Shown here piece after piece: positions 1-8,348 of a stretch of 64,000 nt of DNA (the stretch's first letter is position 1; every line of letters begins with the position of its first letter). Source of the DNA: Bacteroidaceae bacterium. GTDB taxonomy: Bacteria; Bacteroidota; Bacteroidia; Bacteroidales; Bacteroidaceae. Position numbers and translations under genes: made by a program. The DNA is taken from assembly GCA_024398715.1 (NCBI GenBank), contig JAKSIP010000003.1, positions 1 through 64,000 on the forward strand, written 5' to 3'. Under the pieces are notes generated by a model. That model made no database searches and was not told the DNA's origin. It saw only the letters and a list, made by a program, of their open reading frames with translations.

Positions 1-66
1 AATATATGAACCCCCACAACCAGGTGCCCAAACCAACCCCAATCAGTTGGGGTAACCCCCGCCACC

Positions 67-654
67 CTACAATTCCAGTTGGACAATTATACTGTCATAA
101 AATGCAATAATGCGGTTATGCGTACGGAACGATATGAAAAGACCGGTTGCAGCGCCCACCGAAAGAGAAAAAATAATGATGTACAGATCCATACCCTGGC
201 GGCCTGTATGCATGACTTCCAGAATAAAATAGCCCAGCCACAGCACAAACAAAGGCAACATAATCTGAATCCAGCGCAGTTGCTGCACACGGCGACGCTT
301 GATCTCAGTAATAAACTGCCGTGTTGGGCCGGCAGACAATGCTGCGGAATCCAATCTGCCAAGACGGATATAATTGCCTACTACTATTGCAGCAGTAAAC
401 ACAAGAGTTACAATAAAGAACGGAAGTCTTAACCCCAGGCTCCTTGACAATACATAAAACACACCAAAGATTATAAACAGCACCGGGAGACCTATCCAAC
501 TGTTATTTCTTATAGAATTAAGGCCTTGATTTATAGACATATGTATCCTGTTGGAATTTGTAATTTCCTGCCGGTCCAACCTGGCTTTCATTTCTGCATA
601 CTCCATGCGTAACTGCTCAAGTTCCTGTGATTCTGTATATTCCTGATTGTTCAT
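67..654 (-). CDS. multi-pass membrane protein, sigma-factor partner
   Basis: Unrecognised 195-aa protein. The first ~45 residues are charged and helical (possible coiled coil). About four hydrophobic segments follow, in two pairs near residues 53-90 and 130-175, separated by a basic patch (KRRR). Its start overlaps the stop of the upstream ECF sigma factor by 4 nt (ATGA), so the two are co-translated. Position suggests a membrane partner or regulator of that sigma factor, but no anti-sigma zinc-finger motif is visible, so this role is inference from context only. Confidence 0.75.
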   Translation of the reverse strand: MNNQEYTESQELEQLRMEYAEMKARLDRQEITNSNRIHMSINQGLNSIRNNSWIGLPVLFIIFGVFYVLSRSLGLRLPFFIVTLVFTAAIVVGNYIRLGRLDSAALSAGPTRQFITEIKRRRVQQLRWIQIMLPLFVLWLGYFILEVMHTGRQGMDLYIIIFSLSVGAATGLFISFRTHNRIIAFYDSIIVQLEL

Positions 655-1130
655 AATTTAATACTTTTAAGTTTGTTTTTGATTTGAAAAAGGCGGACAG
701 ACACACTCTTGACTGAAATTCCTACTACTGCGGCAATCTCGTCATAGCTCAGTCCTTCCAGCCATAACAAGACGATGCCGCGGTCAACCAATCCCAGACG
801 GTTGATGCGGGAATAGAGTTGGCGCGTCTGCAGTACGCGGTCATCAGTTCCCTCAAACAGGTCAATGTCAGTACCTAACGGCACTCTTTCTCCCTGTTTG
901 TGCATTTTCCTTTCCTGGTCAAGACAAGTATTCAGACAAACGCGGTAAATCCAAGTTTTGATGTTGGCCTCACCCCTGAAAGAATCATAACCGTTCCAGA
1001 GTCTTATAAGAACTTCTTGAAACAGATCCTCAATCTGATCTTTGTCTTTGGAGAACATATAGCACACTGAATAAATGGTACTCTTGTTCCCAATAACAAG
1101 TTTGGTAAATTCCAGTTCTTTATTTTCCAT
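651..1130 (-). CDS. ECF-type RNA polymerase sigma factor
   Basis: 159 aa, the usual size for extracytoplasmic-function sigma-70 factors. Region 2 is seen as DLFQEVLIRLW followed by TWIYRVCLNTC. Region 4 is a C-terminal helix-turn-helix (LSYDEIAAVVGISVKSVSVR). It would direct core polymerase to a small regulon. A divergent -7 box (1162-1169, minus) precedes it, and the membrane protein gene downstream overlaps by 4 nt, the usual sigma/regulator arrangement. Family is secure; the signal it responds to cannot be read. Confidence 0.93.
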   Translation of the reverse strand: MENKELEFTKLVIGNKSTIYSVCYMFSKDKDQIEDLFQEVLIRLWNGYDSFRGEANIKTWIYRVCLNTCLDQERKMHKQGERVPLGTDIDLFEGTDDRVLQTRQLYSRINRLGLVDRGIVLLWLEGLSYDEIAAVVGISVKSVSVRLFQIKNKLKSIKL

Positions 1131-1161
1131 CTTTTTTCAAACCTTTTCACAGGTTAGACGT

Positions 1162-1169
1162 CAAATATA
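1162..1169 (-). promoter_or_regulatory. Bacteroidetes -7 box for the sigma-factor gene
   Basis: TATATTTG on the minus strand, matching the TAnnTTTG consensus, about 30 nt before the start codon at 1130. Confidence 0.6.
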
Positions 1170-1243
1170 TCAAAAAACTAAGAATCTTTTTTGATTTTCC
1201 AATAAAATTAAAGATTTTTGCGGATACTTTCCGGCAATTTTGT

Positions 1244-1251
1244 TATATTTG
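1244..1251 (+). promoter_or_regulatory. Bacteroidetes -7 box for the ATPase gene
   Basis: TATATTTG followed by TGCGG, 24 nt before the ATG at 1275; matches TAnnTTTG. Confidence 0.6.
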
Positions 1252-1274
1252 TGCGGACATAATACAGCAATGTT

Positions 1275-2447
1275 ATGAAAGAACTTTATGAACAGTATTA
1301 TCAGTTGCTTGAACTGACTCCGATGAAATATTTCAGGGAACTGCATGAAACTATAAATTGGAATGTTCGAATCATTGGTATCCTTGGACAGAAAGGTGTA
1401 GGCAAATCTACACTTATACTTCAACACATTAAACGGTTGGATAATATCAACGAATCTCTTTATGTGTCTGCTGATGACATGTACTTCAGCGCAAACAGTC
1501 TGATAGATACAGCCAAAGCATTTTTCGCCAGAGGTGGAAAGTATTTATACATTGACGAGATTCACAAATATGAGCACTGGAGCCGTGAAATCAAGATGAT
1601 GTATGATATGCTCCCACTTCTGAATGTGGTATATTCGGGAAGTTCTATTCTTGATTTGAAAGAAGGTGGAACAGATCTCAGCCGGCGTGTGATAGAATAT
1701 CAGATGCCCGTATGGTCTTTCAGGGAATATCTGAACATTCGTAACGGGTGGAATCTCAAATCCACCGGAATGGAAGATATTTTGAAAGGAAAAGTAGATT
1801 TTCCGTATGGCCCGGAGAGACCTTTGAAATATTTCATGGAATATATGAAAAGCGGCTGCTATCCATTCTTTACTGAGAAAGAATTCCCATCAAGACTCCG
1901 GCAAGTAGTGAATACAACAATCGAAAATGATATACCGAAGTATGCAAAAATGACTATAGCTGCAACTCAGAAACTTAAGAAACTTATGTATTACATCTCC
2001 AAAAGCGTGCCCGTAAAAATCAACTATTCACAGATGGCGCGAGACCTTGAACTTGACCGCGATGAACTCCCGAAATATCTGGAATATCTTGAGCGCGCAC
2101 AGCTGGTATCTATCTTGAGAATGAAAGCAAACGGGGATGCGGTTTTACGCAAGATGGATAAACTGTATCTGCAGAATCCCAACATTGCCTATGTACTTTC
2201 CGGTAAAGAACCCGAGACCGGTAATATCAGAGAAACTATTTTTTACTGTTGGACAAAAGTAAAATATGACGTTGTGGAATCCCCAATTTCGGATTTTGAA
2301 ATCGAGGGCAGAACATTTGAAATCGGAGGGCAATCAAAAGGAAAGAAACAGATATCTGAGGCTAAAGAGGGATATGTTGTGAAAGATGACACAGAATATG
2401 TGTTTGACAATCATGTTCCACTCTGGATGTTCGGATTCTTATATTAA
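1275..2447 (+). CDS. AAA ATPase, DUF4143-type
   Basis: 390-aa P-loop ATPase with Walker A GQKGVGKST (residues 38-46), a Walker B-like YLYIDEI near 95, and a C-terminal half like DUF4143 proteins, ending in a restriction-nuclease-like fold region (FEIEGRTFEIGGQSKGKKQI). These ATPases are common and variable in Bacteroidetes genomes; their cellular substrate is unknown. It is a single-gene unit with its own promoter, between divergently transcribed regulators and the DUF362 gene. Confidence 0.88.
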   Translation: MKELYEQYYQLLELTPMKYFRELHETINWNVRIIGILGQKGVGKSTLILQHIKRLDNINESLYVSADDMYFSANSLIDTAKAFFARGGKYLYIDEIHKYEHWSREIKMMYDMLPLLNVVYSGSSILDLKEGGTDLSRRVIEYQMPVWSFREYLNIRNGWNLKSTGMEDILKGKVDFPYGPERPLKYFMEYMKSGCYPFFTEKEFPSRLRQVVNTTIENDIPKYAKMTIAATQKLKKLMYYISKSVPVKINYSQMARDLELDRDELPKYLEYLERAQLVSILRMKANGDAVLRKMDKLYLQNPNIAYVLSGKEPETGNIRETIFYCWTKVKYDVVESPISDFEIEGRTFEIGGQSKGKKQISEAKEGYVVKDDTEYVFDNHVPLWMFGFLY

Positions 2448-2506
2448 ATTTCCTGGCAGCACAGACAACTTATGTAAAAAAATAATCATACATATTCCAA
2501 ATTGAT

Positions 2507-2515
2507 TATTTTTGC
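2507..2515 (+). promoter_or_regulatory. -7 box for the DUF362 gene
   Basis: TATTTTTGC fits TAnnTTTG. It covers the in-frame TTG at 2512, which therefore cannot be the start codon; translation should start at an ATG near 2536 or 2542. Confidence 0.6.
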
Positions 2516-2535
2516 AGACAACCATTAATAACAAA

Positions 2536-3672
2536 ATGCATATGAACAAGTCAAAAGTTTATTTTTCTGACTTCCACACAATAGCTCTGGGAGACGGTAT
2601 TCCAAGAAAATTGTACAAACTTATCAAGGCATCGGGCATTGACCAGATAGACATGAACGGGAAATTTGTTGCCATAAAGACCCACTTTGGGGAGCTTGGC
2701 AACCTTGGTTTCCTGCGTCCAAACTATGATAAGGTCATTGTGGATATAGTTAAGGAACTTGGAGGAAAGCCCTTCCTTGTTGACTGCAACACGCTGTACG
2801 TGGGCTCACGCAGAAATGCTCTGGACCACTTGTATTGCGCCTGGGAGAACGGATTCTCTCCGCTTTCCGTAGGGTGTCCAATAATTATTGGAGACGGTCT
2901 TAAAGGTACTGACGATGTATTGGTGCCGGTCAATGGCGGTGAATACATAAAAGAGGCAAAGATTGGACGCGCCGTTATGGATGCCGATGTCATTATCAGC
3001 CTGTCACATTTCAAGGGACATGAGAACGCCGGCTTTGGTGGCGCCATCAAAAACATAGGCATGGGCTGCGCATCGCGCGCAGGCAAGATGGAACAGCATA
3101 ACCACGGAAAACCCAAGATTGACCACGATTTGTGCCGCGGATGCCGTCTGTGCCAGAAGGCATGTGCAAGCAACGGTCTTGTTTTTGACGAGAAAGCAAA
3201 GAAAATGAATGTCAATACTGACAACTGCGTTGGTTGCGGACGTTGTATAGGTGCATGCAATTTCGATGCCGTAAGTTTCTCAGAATGGAACGCCAATGAG
3301 CTGCTCTGCCGCCGCATGGCAGAATATGCCAAGGCTGTTCTTGACGGCAGACCATCTTTCCACGTATGTGTTGTACGTGACATCTCCCCCAACTGCGACT
3401 GCCATTGTGAGAACGATGTTCCTATTCTGCCTGATTTGGGAATGTTCGCATCTTTTGATCCTGTTGCACTTGACTGGGCCTGTGTTGATGCCTGCATGAA
3501 GTCCGAGCCTCTGCCTGGTGGCCAGCTGTACAGGAACCTGCACACACCAGGATTTGTTGACCAGCATGACCACTTCAAGAACTCAAATCCCGAGATTGAA
3601 TGGCGCGCATGCCTGGAGCAGGCTCAGAAGATTGGCCTGGGTAACCGCGACTACGATCTATACATACAATAA
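2536..3672 (+). CDS. DUF362 domain protein with two 4Fe-4S clusters
   Basis: About 378 aa. The body matches the DUF362 family (KTHFGELGN near the N-terminus, SHFKGHENAGFGGAIKN in the middle). A ferredoxin insert carries two CxxCxxC..C clusters, CRGCRLCQKAC (about residue 199) and CVGCGRCIGAC (about 230), so it should bind two [4Fe-4S] clusters and act in cytoplasmic electron transfer. The partner is not evident. ATG 2536 is preferred, with ATG 2542 as alternative, because the longer TTG start lies inside the promoter. A strong hairpin terminator follows the stop codon. Confidence 0.88.
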   Translation: MHMNKSKVYFSDFHTIALGDGIPRKLYKLIKASGIDQIDMNGKFVAIKTHFGELGNLGFLRPNYDKVIVDIVKELGGKPFLVDCNTLYVGSRRNALDHLYCAWENGFSPLSVGCPIIIGDGLKGTDDVLVPVNGGEYIKEAKIGRAVMDADVIISLSHFKGHENAGFGGAIKNIGMGCASRAGKMEQHNHGKPKIDHDLCRGCRLCQKACASNGLVFDEKAKKMNVNTDNCVGCGRCIGACNFDAVSFSEWNANELLCRRMAEYAKAVLDGRPSFHVCVVRDISPNCDCHCENDVPILPDLGMFASFDPVALDWACVDACMKSEPLPGGQLYRNLHTPGFVDQHDHFKNSNPEIEWRACLEQAQKIGLGNRDYDLYIQ

Positions 3673-3704
3673 AAAAGCGCCCCGGATTTCGAGGCGCTTT
3701 TTTT
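3671..3704. terminator. bidirectional intrinsic terminator
   Basis: AAAAAAGCGCC / GGCGCTTTTTT stem with a short loop, with A and T runs on the two sides. It lies between convergent DUF362 and frdB genes and can serve both. Confidence 0.85.
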
Positions 3705-3722
3705 ATTGGTGGGACTGTGGTA

Positions 3723-4478
3723 TCAGTCTTTCAGTTTTGCGCAGATGAACTCGCGGTTCAAACGTGCAATATTGCTGATGGAAACGCACTTTGGACATTC
3801 AGCCTCGCACGCACGGGTGTTGGTGCAGTTACCGAAACCAAGTTCGTCCATCTTGGCAATCATAGCCTTTGCACGGCGTGCAGCCTCTACCTGTCCCTGC
3901 GGGAGCAGAGCAAGCTGGCTGACCTTTGCAGATACGAACAGCATTGCGGAACCGTTCTTGCAGGCTGCAACACATGCACCGCAACCAATACAGCTTGCAG
4001 CATCCATTGCAAGGTCTGCCTTCTCTTTTGAGATTGGAATGGAGTTGGCATCGGGAACACCGCCTGTGTTTACAGATGTGTAACCGCCGGCCTGCATAAT
4101 CTTGTCATATGCACTGCGGTCAACCATAAGGTCGCGGATGATAGGGAATCCTGCACTGCGCCATGGCTCAACTGTAATGACATCACCGTCATTGAAACGG
4201 CGCATGTAAAGCTGGCATGTTGTAGCACCTGTAGCAGGGCCGTGAGCATGACCGTTGATGTAAAGCGAGCACATACCGCATATACCCTCGCGGCAGTCAT
4301 GATCGAATACTATCGGTTCTTCTCCCTTGTTGATGAGCTGCTCGTTCAGAATGTCAAGCATCTCAAGAAACGATGTATCTGTTGGGATATCTTTCATTGG
4401 ATATGACACAAACTGGCCTTTTTCTTTAGGTCCGCGCTGACGCCATACCTTAAGTGTAAAACTTATATTCTTATCCAT
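3723..4478 (-). CDS. frdB: fumarate reductase/succinate dehydrogenase iron-sulfur subunit
   Basis: 251 aa. Cysteines for three clusters are visible: CREGICGMC plus Cys88 ([2Fe-2S]), [11 protein letters not shown] ([4Fe-4S]) and CEAECPKC ([3Fe-4S]). It passes electrons between the menaquinone-linked cytochrome b and the flavoprotein. It is the last gene of frdC-frdA-frdB, 5 nt after frdA. In anaerobic Bacteroidales the complex normally works as a fumarate reductase, ending a short respiratory chain that yields succinate; sequence alone cannot set the direction. Confidence 0.96.
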   Translation of the reverse strand: MDKNISFTLKVWRQRGPKEKGQFVSYPMKDIPTDTSFLEMLDILNEQLINKGEEPIVFDHDCREGICGMCSLYINGHAHGPATGATTCQLYMRRFNDGDVITVEPWRSAGFPIIRDLMVDRSAYDKIMQAGGYTSVNTGGVPDANSIPISKEKADLAMDAASCIGCGACVAACKNGSAMLFVSAKVSQLALLPQGQVEAARRAKAMIAKMDELGFGNCTNTRACEAECPKCVSISNIARLNREFICAKLKD

Positions 4479-4483
4479 GATTA

Positions 4484-6445
4484 TTAATTTTTGTAGTTAC
4501 GGGTTTGTACCTTGATATACTCATAGTTCAGAGGTTCCTTGAGAAGTTCAGGAGCTTTGCCGGCACCCTGATATTCCCAGCAGGCAACGTAAGAGAACTT
4601 ATCGTCCTGACGCAATGCCTCGCCCTCTGGTGTCTGATACTCCTCACGGAAGTGACCGCCGCAGGATTCCTCACGGTTGAGACCGTCATAAGCCATCAGC
4701 TTGCCTACCTCTATGAAATCACGCAGACGCAATGCCTTTTCAAGTTCCACATTAAGTGTATCGGCCTGACCTGGAACAAACAGATCTGACCAGAAAGACT
4801 TCTCTACCTCTTCCAGTTTCTTGAGAGCGGTTTCCAGAGACTCTTTTGTACGGCCCATACCTACGTACTCCCACATTATGTGGCCAAGTTCCTTATGGAT
4901 AGAATCAACAGAGCGTTTGCCCTTGATGTTCATAATCTTCTCTATCTGTTCCTTTACGCCGTCTTCAGCAGCCTTGAATTCAGGAAGATCTGTGCTGAAG
5001 CGTGGTACCTGAATCTGGTCTGACAGGTAGTTCTGGATTGTATATGGAAGAACAAAGTAACCATCGGCCAAGCCCTGCATAAGGGCAGATGCTCCCAAAC
5101 GGTTTGCACCATGGTCAGAGAAGTTGCATTCACCTATTGCGAACAGACCCTTGATTGATGTCTGCAGTTCATAGTCAACCCAGATACCACCCATTGTGTA
5201 GTGGATTGCAGGGAAGATCATCATAGGATTCTCATACGGATTGACATCGGTAATCTCCTGATACATATCGAACAGGTTTCCGTATTTGTCTGCTACCACA
5301 TCCTTTCCAAGACGCTGGATGGCATACTTGAAATCAAGGAACACGGCAAGACCTGTATTGTTTACACCATAGCCCTTGTCGCAACGTTCTTTTGCTGCAC
5401 GGCTGGCAACATCGCGCGGTACAAGGTTTCCGAATGCAGGATAACGGCGCTCCAGATAGAAATCACGGTCCTCGTCAGGAATATCGTTCGGATTCAGAGT
5501 ACCTGCCTGGAGAGCTTTGGCATCTTCAAGTTTCTTTGGAACCCAGATACGGCCGTCGTTACGCAGAGACTCTGACATGAGGGTAAGCTTGCTCTGCTTG
5601 TCTCCGTGAACCGGAATACATGTAGGGTGAATCTGTGCAAAGGCAGGGTTTGCAAACCATGCTCCCTTGCGGTAGCACTGGATGGCTGCAGAACCGTTGC
5701 TTCCCATAGCGTTTGTTGAAAGGAAGTATGCGTTACCGTAGCCGCCGGTACCTATTACTACTGCATGAGCTGAGCAGCGTTTGATCTGGCCTGTTACAAG
5801 GTCACGGTAGATGATACCACGGGCACGGTTCTCTCCGTTTTCGTCCTTGATAAGGACTACATCAAGCATCTCGCAACGTGTAAAGAGTTCTACGTTGCCA
5901 AGTTTTACCTGACGGCTGAGAGCGGAGTATGCACCAAGCAGCAGCTGCTGTCCGGTTTGACCGCGGGCGTAGAATGTTCGTGATACCTGAGCACCACCGA
6001 ATGAACGGTTGGCTAGTGTTCCGCCGTATTCACGTGCAAAAGGAACACCCTGTGCAACACACTGGTCTATAATGTTGTTGGATACCTCTGCAAGACGGTA
6101 TACGTTGGCCTCGCGTGAGCGGTAGTCACCACCTTTGATAGTATCGTAGAAAAGACGGTATATTGAATCACCGTCATTCTGATAGTTCTTTGCTGCATTG
6201 ATACCTCCCTGTGCGGCAATTGAATGCGCACGGCGCGGAGAGTCCTGAATGCAGAAGCACTTTACCTTGAAACCAAGGTCGCCAAGTGTTGCAGCTGCAC
6301 TTGCACCTGCAAGACCGCTACCTACTATGATAATGTCAAGTTTTCTCTTATTTGCCGGATTGACAAGTTTCTGATGTGCCTTGTAGTTGGTCCATTTTTC
6401 TGCCAACGGGCCTTCCGGAATTTTTGAATCTATTGTTTTAGCCAT
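4484..6445 (-). CDS. frdA: fumarate reductase/succinate dehydrogenase flavoprotein subunit
   Basis: 653 aa, standard length for the Bacteroidetes/epsilonproteobacterial type. The Rossmann FAD motif is [15 protein letters not shown] near residue 42. [13 protein letters not shown] carries the histidine used for covalent [19 protein letters not shown] is the dicarboxylate active-site region. It interconverts fumarate and succinate on the cytoplasmic face. It lies between frdC and frdB, with gaps of 33 and 5 nt. Confidence 0.97.
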   Translation of the reverse strand: MAKTIDSKIPEGPLAEKWTNYKAHQKLVNPANKRKLDIIIVGSGLAGASAAATLGDLGFKVKCFCIQDSPRRAHSIAAQGGINAAKNYQNDGDSIYRLFYDTIKGGDYRSREANVYRLAEVSNNIIDQCVAQGVPFAREYGGTLANRSFGGAQVSRTFYARGQTGQQLLLGAYSALSRQVKLGNVELFTRCEMLDVVLIKDENGENRARGIIYRDLVTGQIKRCSAHAVVIGTGGYGNAYFLSTNAMGSNGSAAIQCYRKGAWFANPAFAQIHPTCIPVHGDKQSKLTLMSESLRNDGRIWVPKKLEDAKALQAGTLNPNDIPDEDRDFYLERRYPAFGNLVPRDVASRAAKERCDKGYGVNNTGLAVFLDFKYAIQRLGKDVVADKYGNLFDMYQEITDVNPYENPMMIFPAIHYTMGGIWVDYELQTSIKGLFAIGECNFSDHGANRLGASALMQGLADGYFVLPYTIQNYLSDQIQVPRFSTDLPEFKAAEDGVKEQIEKIMNIKGKRSVDSIHKELGHIMWEYVGMGRTKESLETALKKLEEVEKSFWSDLFVPGQADTLNVELEKALRLRDFIEVGKLMAYDGLNREESCGGHFREEYQTPEGEALRQDDKFSYVACWEYQGAGKAPELLKEPLNYEYIKVQTRNYKN

Positions 6446-6478
6446 AATTTTGGTACTATATAATTATGTATAACTTTA

Positions 6479-7171
6479 TTAACAGCAATGAGCTTTGAAC
6501 CAGAAACCTATTACTACAAAGGCAAACATGGCAATAATGATTGAAACTACAATCTTGCCTATTACCTGCCAGCGGCACAGCCATTTGTCGTTATTCCAGC
6601 CAAGTGTCTGGATTGCACTCCAGAATCCGTGTGAAAGGTGGAACCAGATAGCTGCCAGCCATATGAGATACATTATGGCTACGTATGTCTTTCCAAAGAA
6701 GTAGCCTATAAGGGTTGCTCCATCTGTAGGTGAAACCTGTCCAAGACCCTCCAACGAGGCTGTAGTTCCCATAATATCCTGCAGCTGCATCTTTGACCAG
6801 AAGTCAGTAAGGTGAAGCGCCAGACCAAGAATGACAATGATACCAAGGACAAGCATGTTCTGAGATGCCCATTCAACATTTGCAGGTCTCTCCTTGCGGG
6901 AGTAACGTTTCAAACCGCCTACGGCACGGATGTTGCGCACCTCCAATACAAAAGCGTAAATAAAATGGATAGCAACCAATGCTGCCAGTCCAACGGTACC
7001 TACAAGAGCATACCAGTTGGCTCCAAGAAATTCACAGATAGCATTGTAACCATCTTCAGAAATCAGCGCCACAAAGTTCATGGCACCATGAAAAGCAAGG
7101 AAGAAGATAAGAGCGGAACCTGTCACACTCATCACCACTTTCCTGCCGATTGATGAATCAATTAACCACAT
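6479..7171 (-). CDS. frdC: fumarate reductase/succinate dehydrogenase cytochrome b subunit
   Basis: 230 aa with five predicted membrane helices, the single-subunit di-heme membrane anchor. Candidate heme ligands are histidines within or at the ends of helices (for example FLAFHGAMNF, AIHFIYAF, HLTDFW, WFHLSHGFW). It docks FrdAB to the inner membrane and exchanges electrons with menaquinone. First gene of the operon. Only 33 nt separate it from the upstream skp stop and no clear -7 box lies in that gap, so it may share the promoter at 7750-7758. Confidence 0.94.
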   Translation of the reverse strand: MWLIDSSIGRKVVMSVTGSALIFFLAFHGAMNFVALISEDGYNAICEFLGANWYALVGTVGLAALVAIHFIYAFVLEVRNIRAVGGLKRYSRKERPANVEWASQNMLVLGIIVILGLALHLTDFWSKMQLQDIMGTTASLEGLGQVSPTDGATLIGYFFGKTYVAIMYLIWLAAIWFHLSHGFWSAIQTLGWNNDKWLCRWQVIGKIVVSIIIAMFAFVVIGFWFKAHCC

Positions 7172-7204
7172 AAGTATTATTAAATATTAAAATGTTATTT
7201 ACAA

Positions 7205-7699
7205 TTACTTGATACCCAGTTTGTCCTTTACCTGCTGGGTTACGTCAATACTGCCCTTTCCTATGTAAGGGATCTGACCCTGATTGCTGAATATGTACAG
7301 AAAGTCTCCCGTATCGCCAACAACTTTGATGGCTTCCAGTATCTTGTTCTCTATGGCAGCCATACGCTCTGCAGACAATTGCTGGAGTTTCTGTTCAGCA
7401 GACTGGGCGTATGTATTCATTCTTTCATTGAGTTCGGTAAGTTCCTGCTCCCTGCGCTGTCGTGTTGTCTCGGGCAGCGTCTTTGATTGGGCATCGTAAT
7501 CCTTAAGCTTTTTCTGGAACTCCTCGTTCATGTACTTGAGTTCGTCCTCGTACTCTTTCTGGGAATTCTGCAATTCTGTCTGAGCCTTGGTATATTCCGG
7601 CATCAGCGGAATGATTTCTTCTACATTGACATGTCCGAACTTCTGCGCAAACATTGTCAAAGGAGCTGCAAGCAGCGCTAAAATGAGAATCTTTTTCAT
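7205..7699 (-). CDS. OmpH/Skp-family periplasmic chaperone (copy 1)
   Basis: 164 aa: a signal peptide (MKKILILALLAAPLTMFAQ), the conserved KFGHVNVEEIIPLMPEY entry strand, then a long charged coiled coil (about residues 45-110) and a C-terminal beta segment ending LGIK. Skp proteins hold unfolded outer-membrane proteins in the periplasm for the Bam complex. It follows a second skp-like gene and bamA, and three Skp-like genes occur in this window. A -7 box at 7750-7758 suggests it also has a separate promoter. Confidence 0.9.
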   Translation of the reverse strand: MKKILILALLAAPLTMFAQKFGHVNVEEIIPLMPEYTKAQTELQNSQKEYEDELKYMNEEFQKKLKDYDAQSKTLPETTRQRREQELTELNERMNTYAQSAEQKLQQLSAERMAAIENKILEAIKVVGDTGDFLYIFSNQGQIPYIGKGSIDVTQQVKDKLGIK

Positions 7700-7749
7700 A
7701 TCGTTTTCAATTTTTATATTTTACTTGTACCGAAAAAATCAAATTACGT

Positions 7750-7758
7750 GCAAAGTTA
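7750..7758 (-). promoter_or_regulatory. -7 box upstream of skp copy 1 (and possibly frdCAB)
   Basis: TAACTTTGC on the minus strand, in the 64-nt gap between the two skp genes. Matches TAnnTTTG and lies about 50 nt before the start codon. Confidence 0.55.
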
Positions 7759-7763
7759 TAACA

Positions 7764-8279
7764 TTAATTGGAATAACCCAGTTTTTGAAGCACCGTATTA
7801 CTGATATCAGCCTTGGGCGATGCAAATATCACGCTCTGCGCAGAGGCGCGGTCAATGACCATATAGTATCCGGCCTGTTCGCTTATGGCTTTCACGGCCT
7901 GGTATATTTCATCAAGTATGGGGGAAAGCAGACTCTCGCGTTTTTTGTACAGCTCACCGTCAGCTCCAAAATACTGGCGTTTCAGTTCACTGGCGCTCTT
8001 TTCAACCTCCATTATTTCATTCTCTTTGCTTGCCTTCTGTTCTTCTGACAGAAAAACAGCCTGGCTCTGATACTGCTTGTAGAGTGATTCCGCCTTTGAT
8101 GACAGGGCATCAACCTCGGCCTCCCATTTTTCAGACAATTGGTTTATCTGCTCAATGGCGCGCTCATATGCAGGAATCTTTCCTAAAATATATTCCATAT
8201 CAACCAGCGCATACTTTTGCGCATTCACGAATAAAACAGCCCCAAAGGCCATTGCTAATGTAAAAAATAACTTTTTCAT
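7764..8279 (-). CDS. OmpH/Skp-family periplasmic chaperone (copy 2)
   Basis: 171 aa with a signal peptide ending near ...LFVNAQ, the conserved KYALVDMEYILGKIPAYERA start, a coiled-coil tentacle region (about 45-110) and a short C-terminal strand with LQKLGY. It lies 69 nt after bamA on the same strand, the usual bamA-skp order, and is a diverged paralogue of the next gene. Confidence 0.9.
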   Translation of the reverse strand: MKKLFFTLAMAFGAVLFVNAQKYALVDMEYILGKIPAYERAIEQINQLSEKWEAEVDALSSKAESLYKQYQSQAVFLSEEQKASKENEIMEVEKSASELKRQYFGADGELYKKRESLLSPILDEIYQAVKAISEQAGYYMVIDRASAQSVIFASPKADISNTVLQKLGYSN

Positions 8280-8348
8280 ACCTCAAATAGTTTTAAACGT
8301 TTTCTATTTATAATAACCGGTACTCTTCAAAATGTTAAATATGCGTTA

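Noticed and set aside
36..52. CCCCAATCAGTTGGGG hairpin after the first gene
   Set aside because: Only a 6-bp stem with no clear T-run on the minus strand, so too weak to call a terminator.
2512..2536. Longer start (TTG 2512) for the DUF362 gene
   Set aside because: The codon lies inside the TATTTTTGC -7 box, so it would be upstream of the transcript start.
2724..3578. 284-codon minus-strand frame
   Set aside because: Antisense shadow of the DUF362 gene, with Ser/Pro/Arg-rich composition and no recognisable motif.
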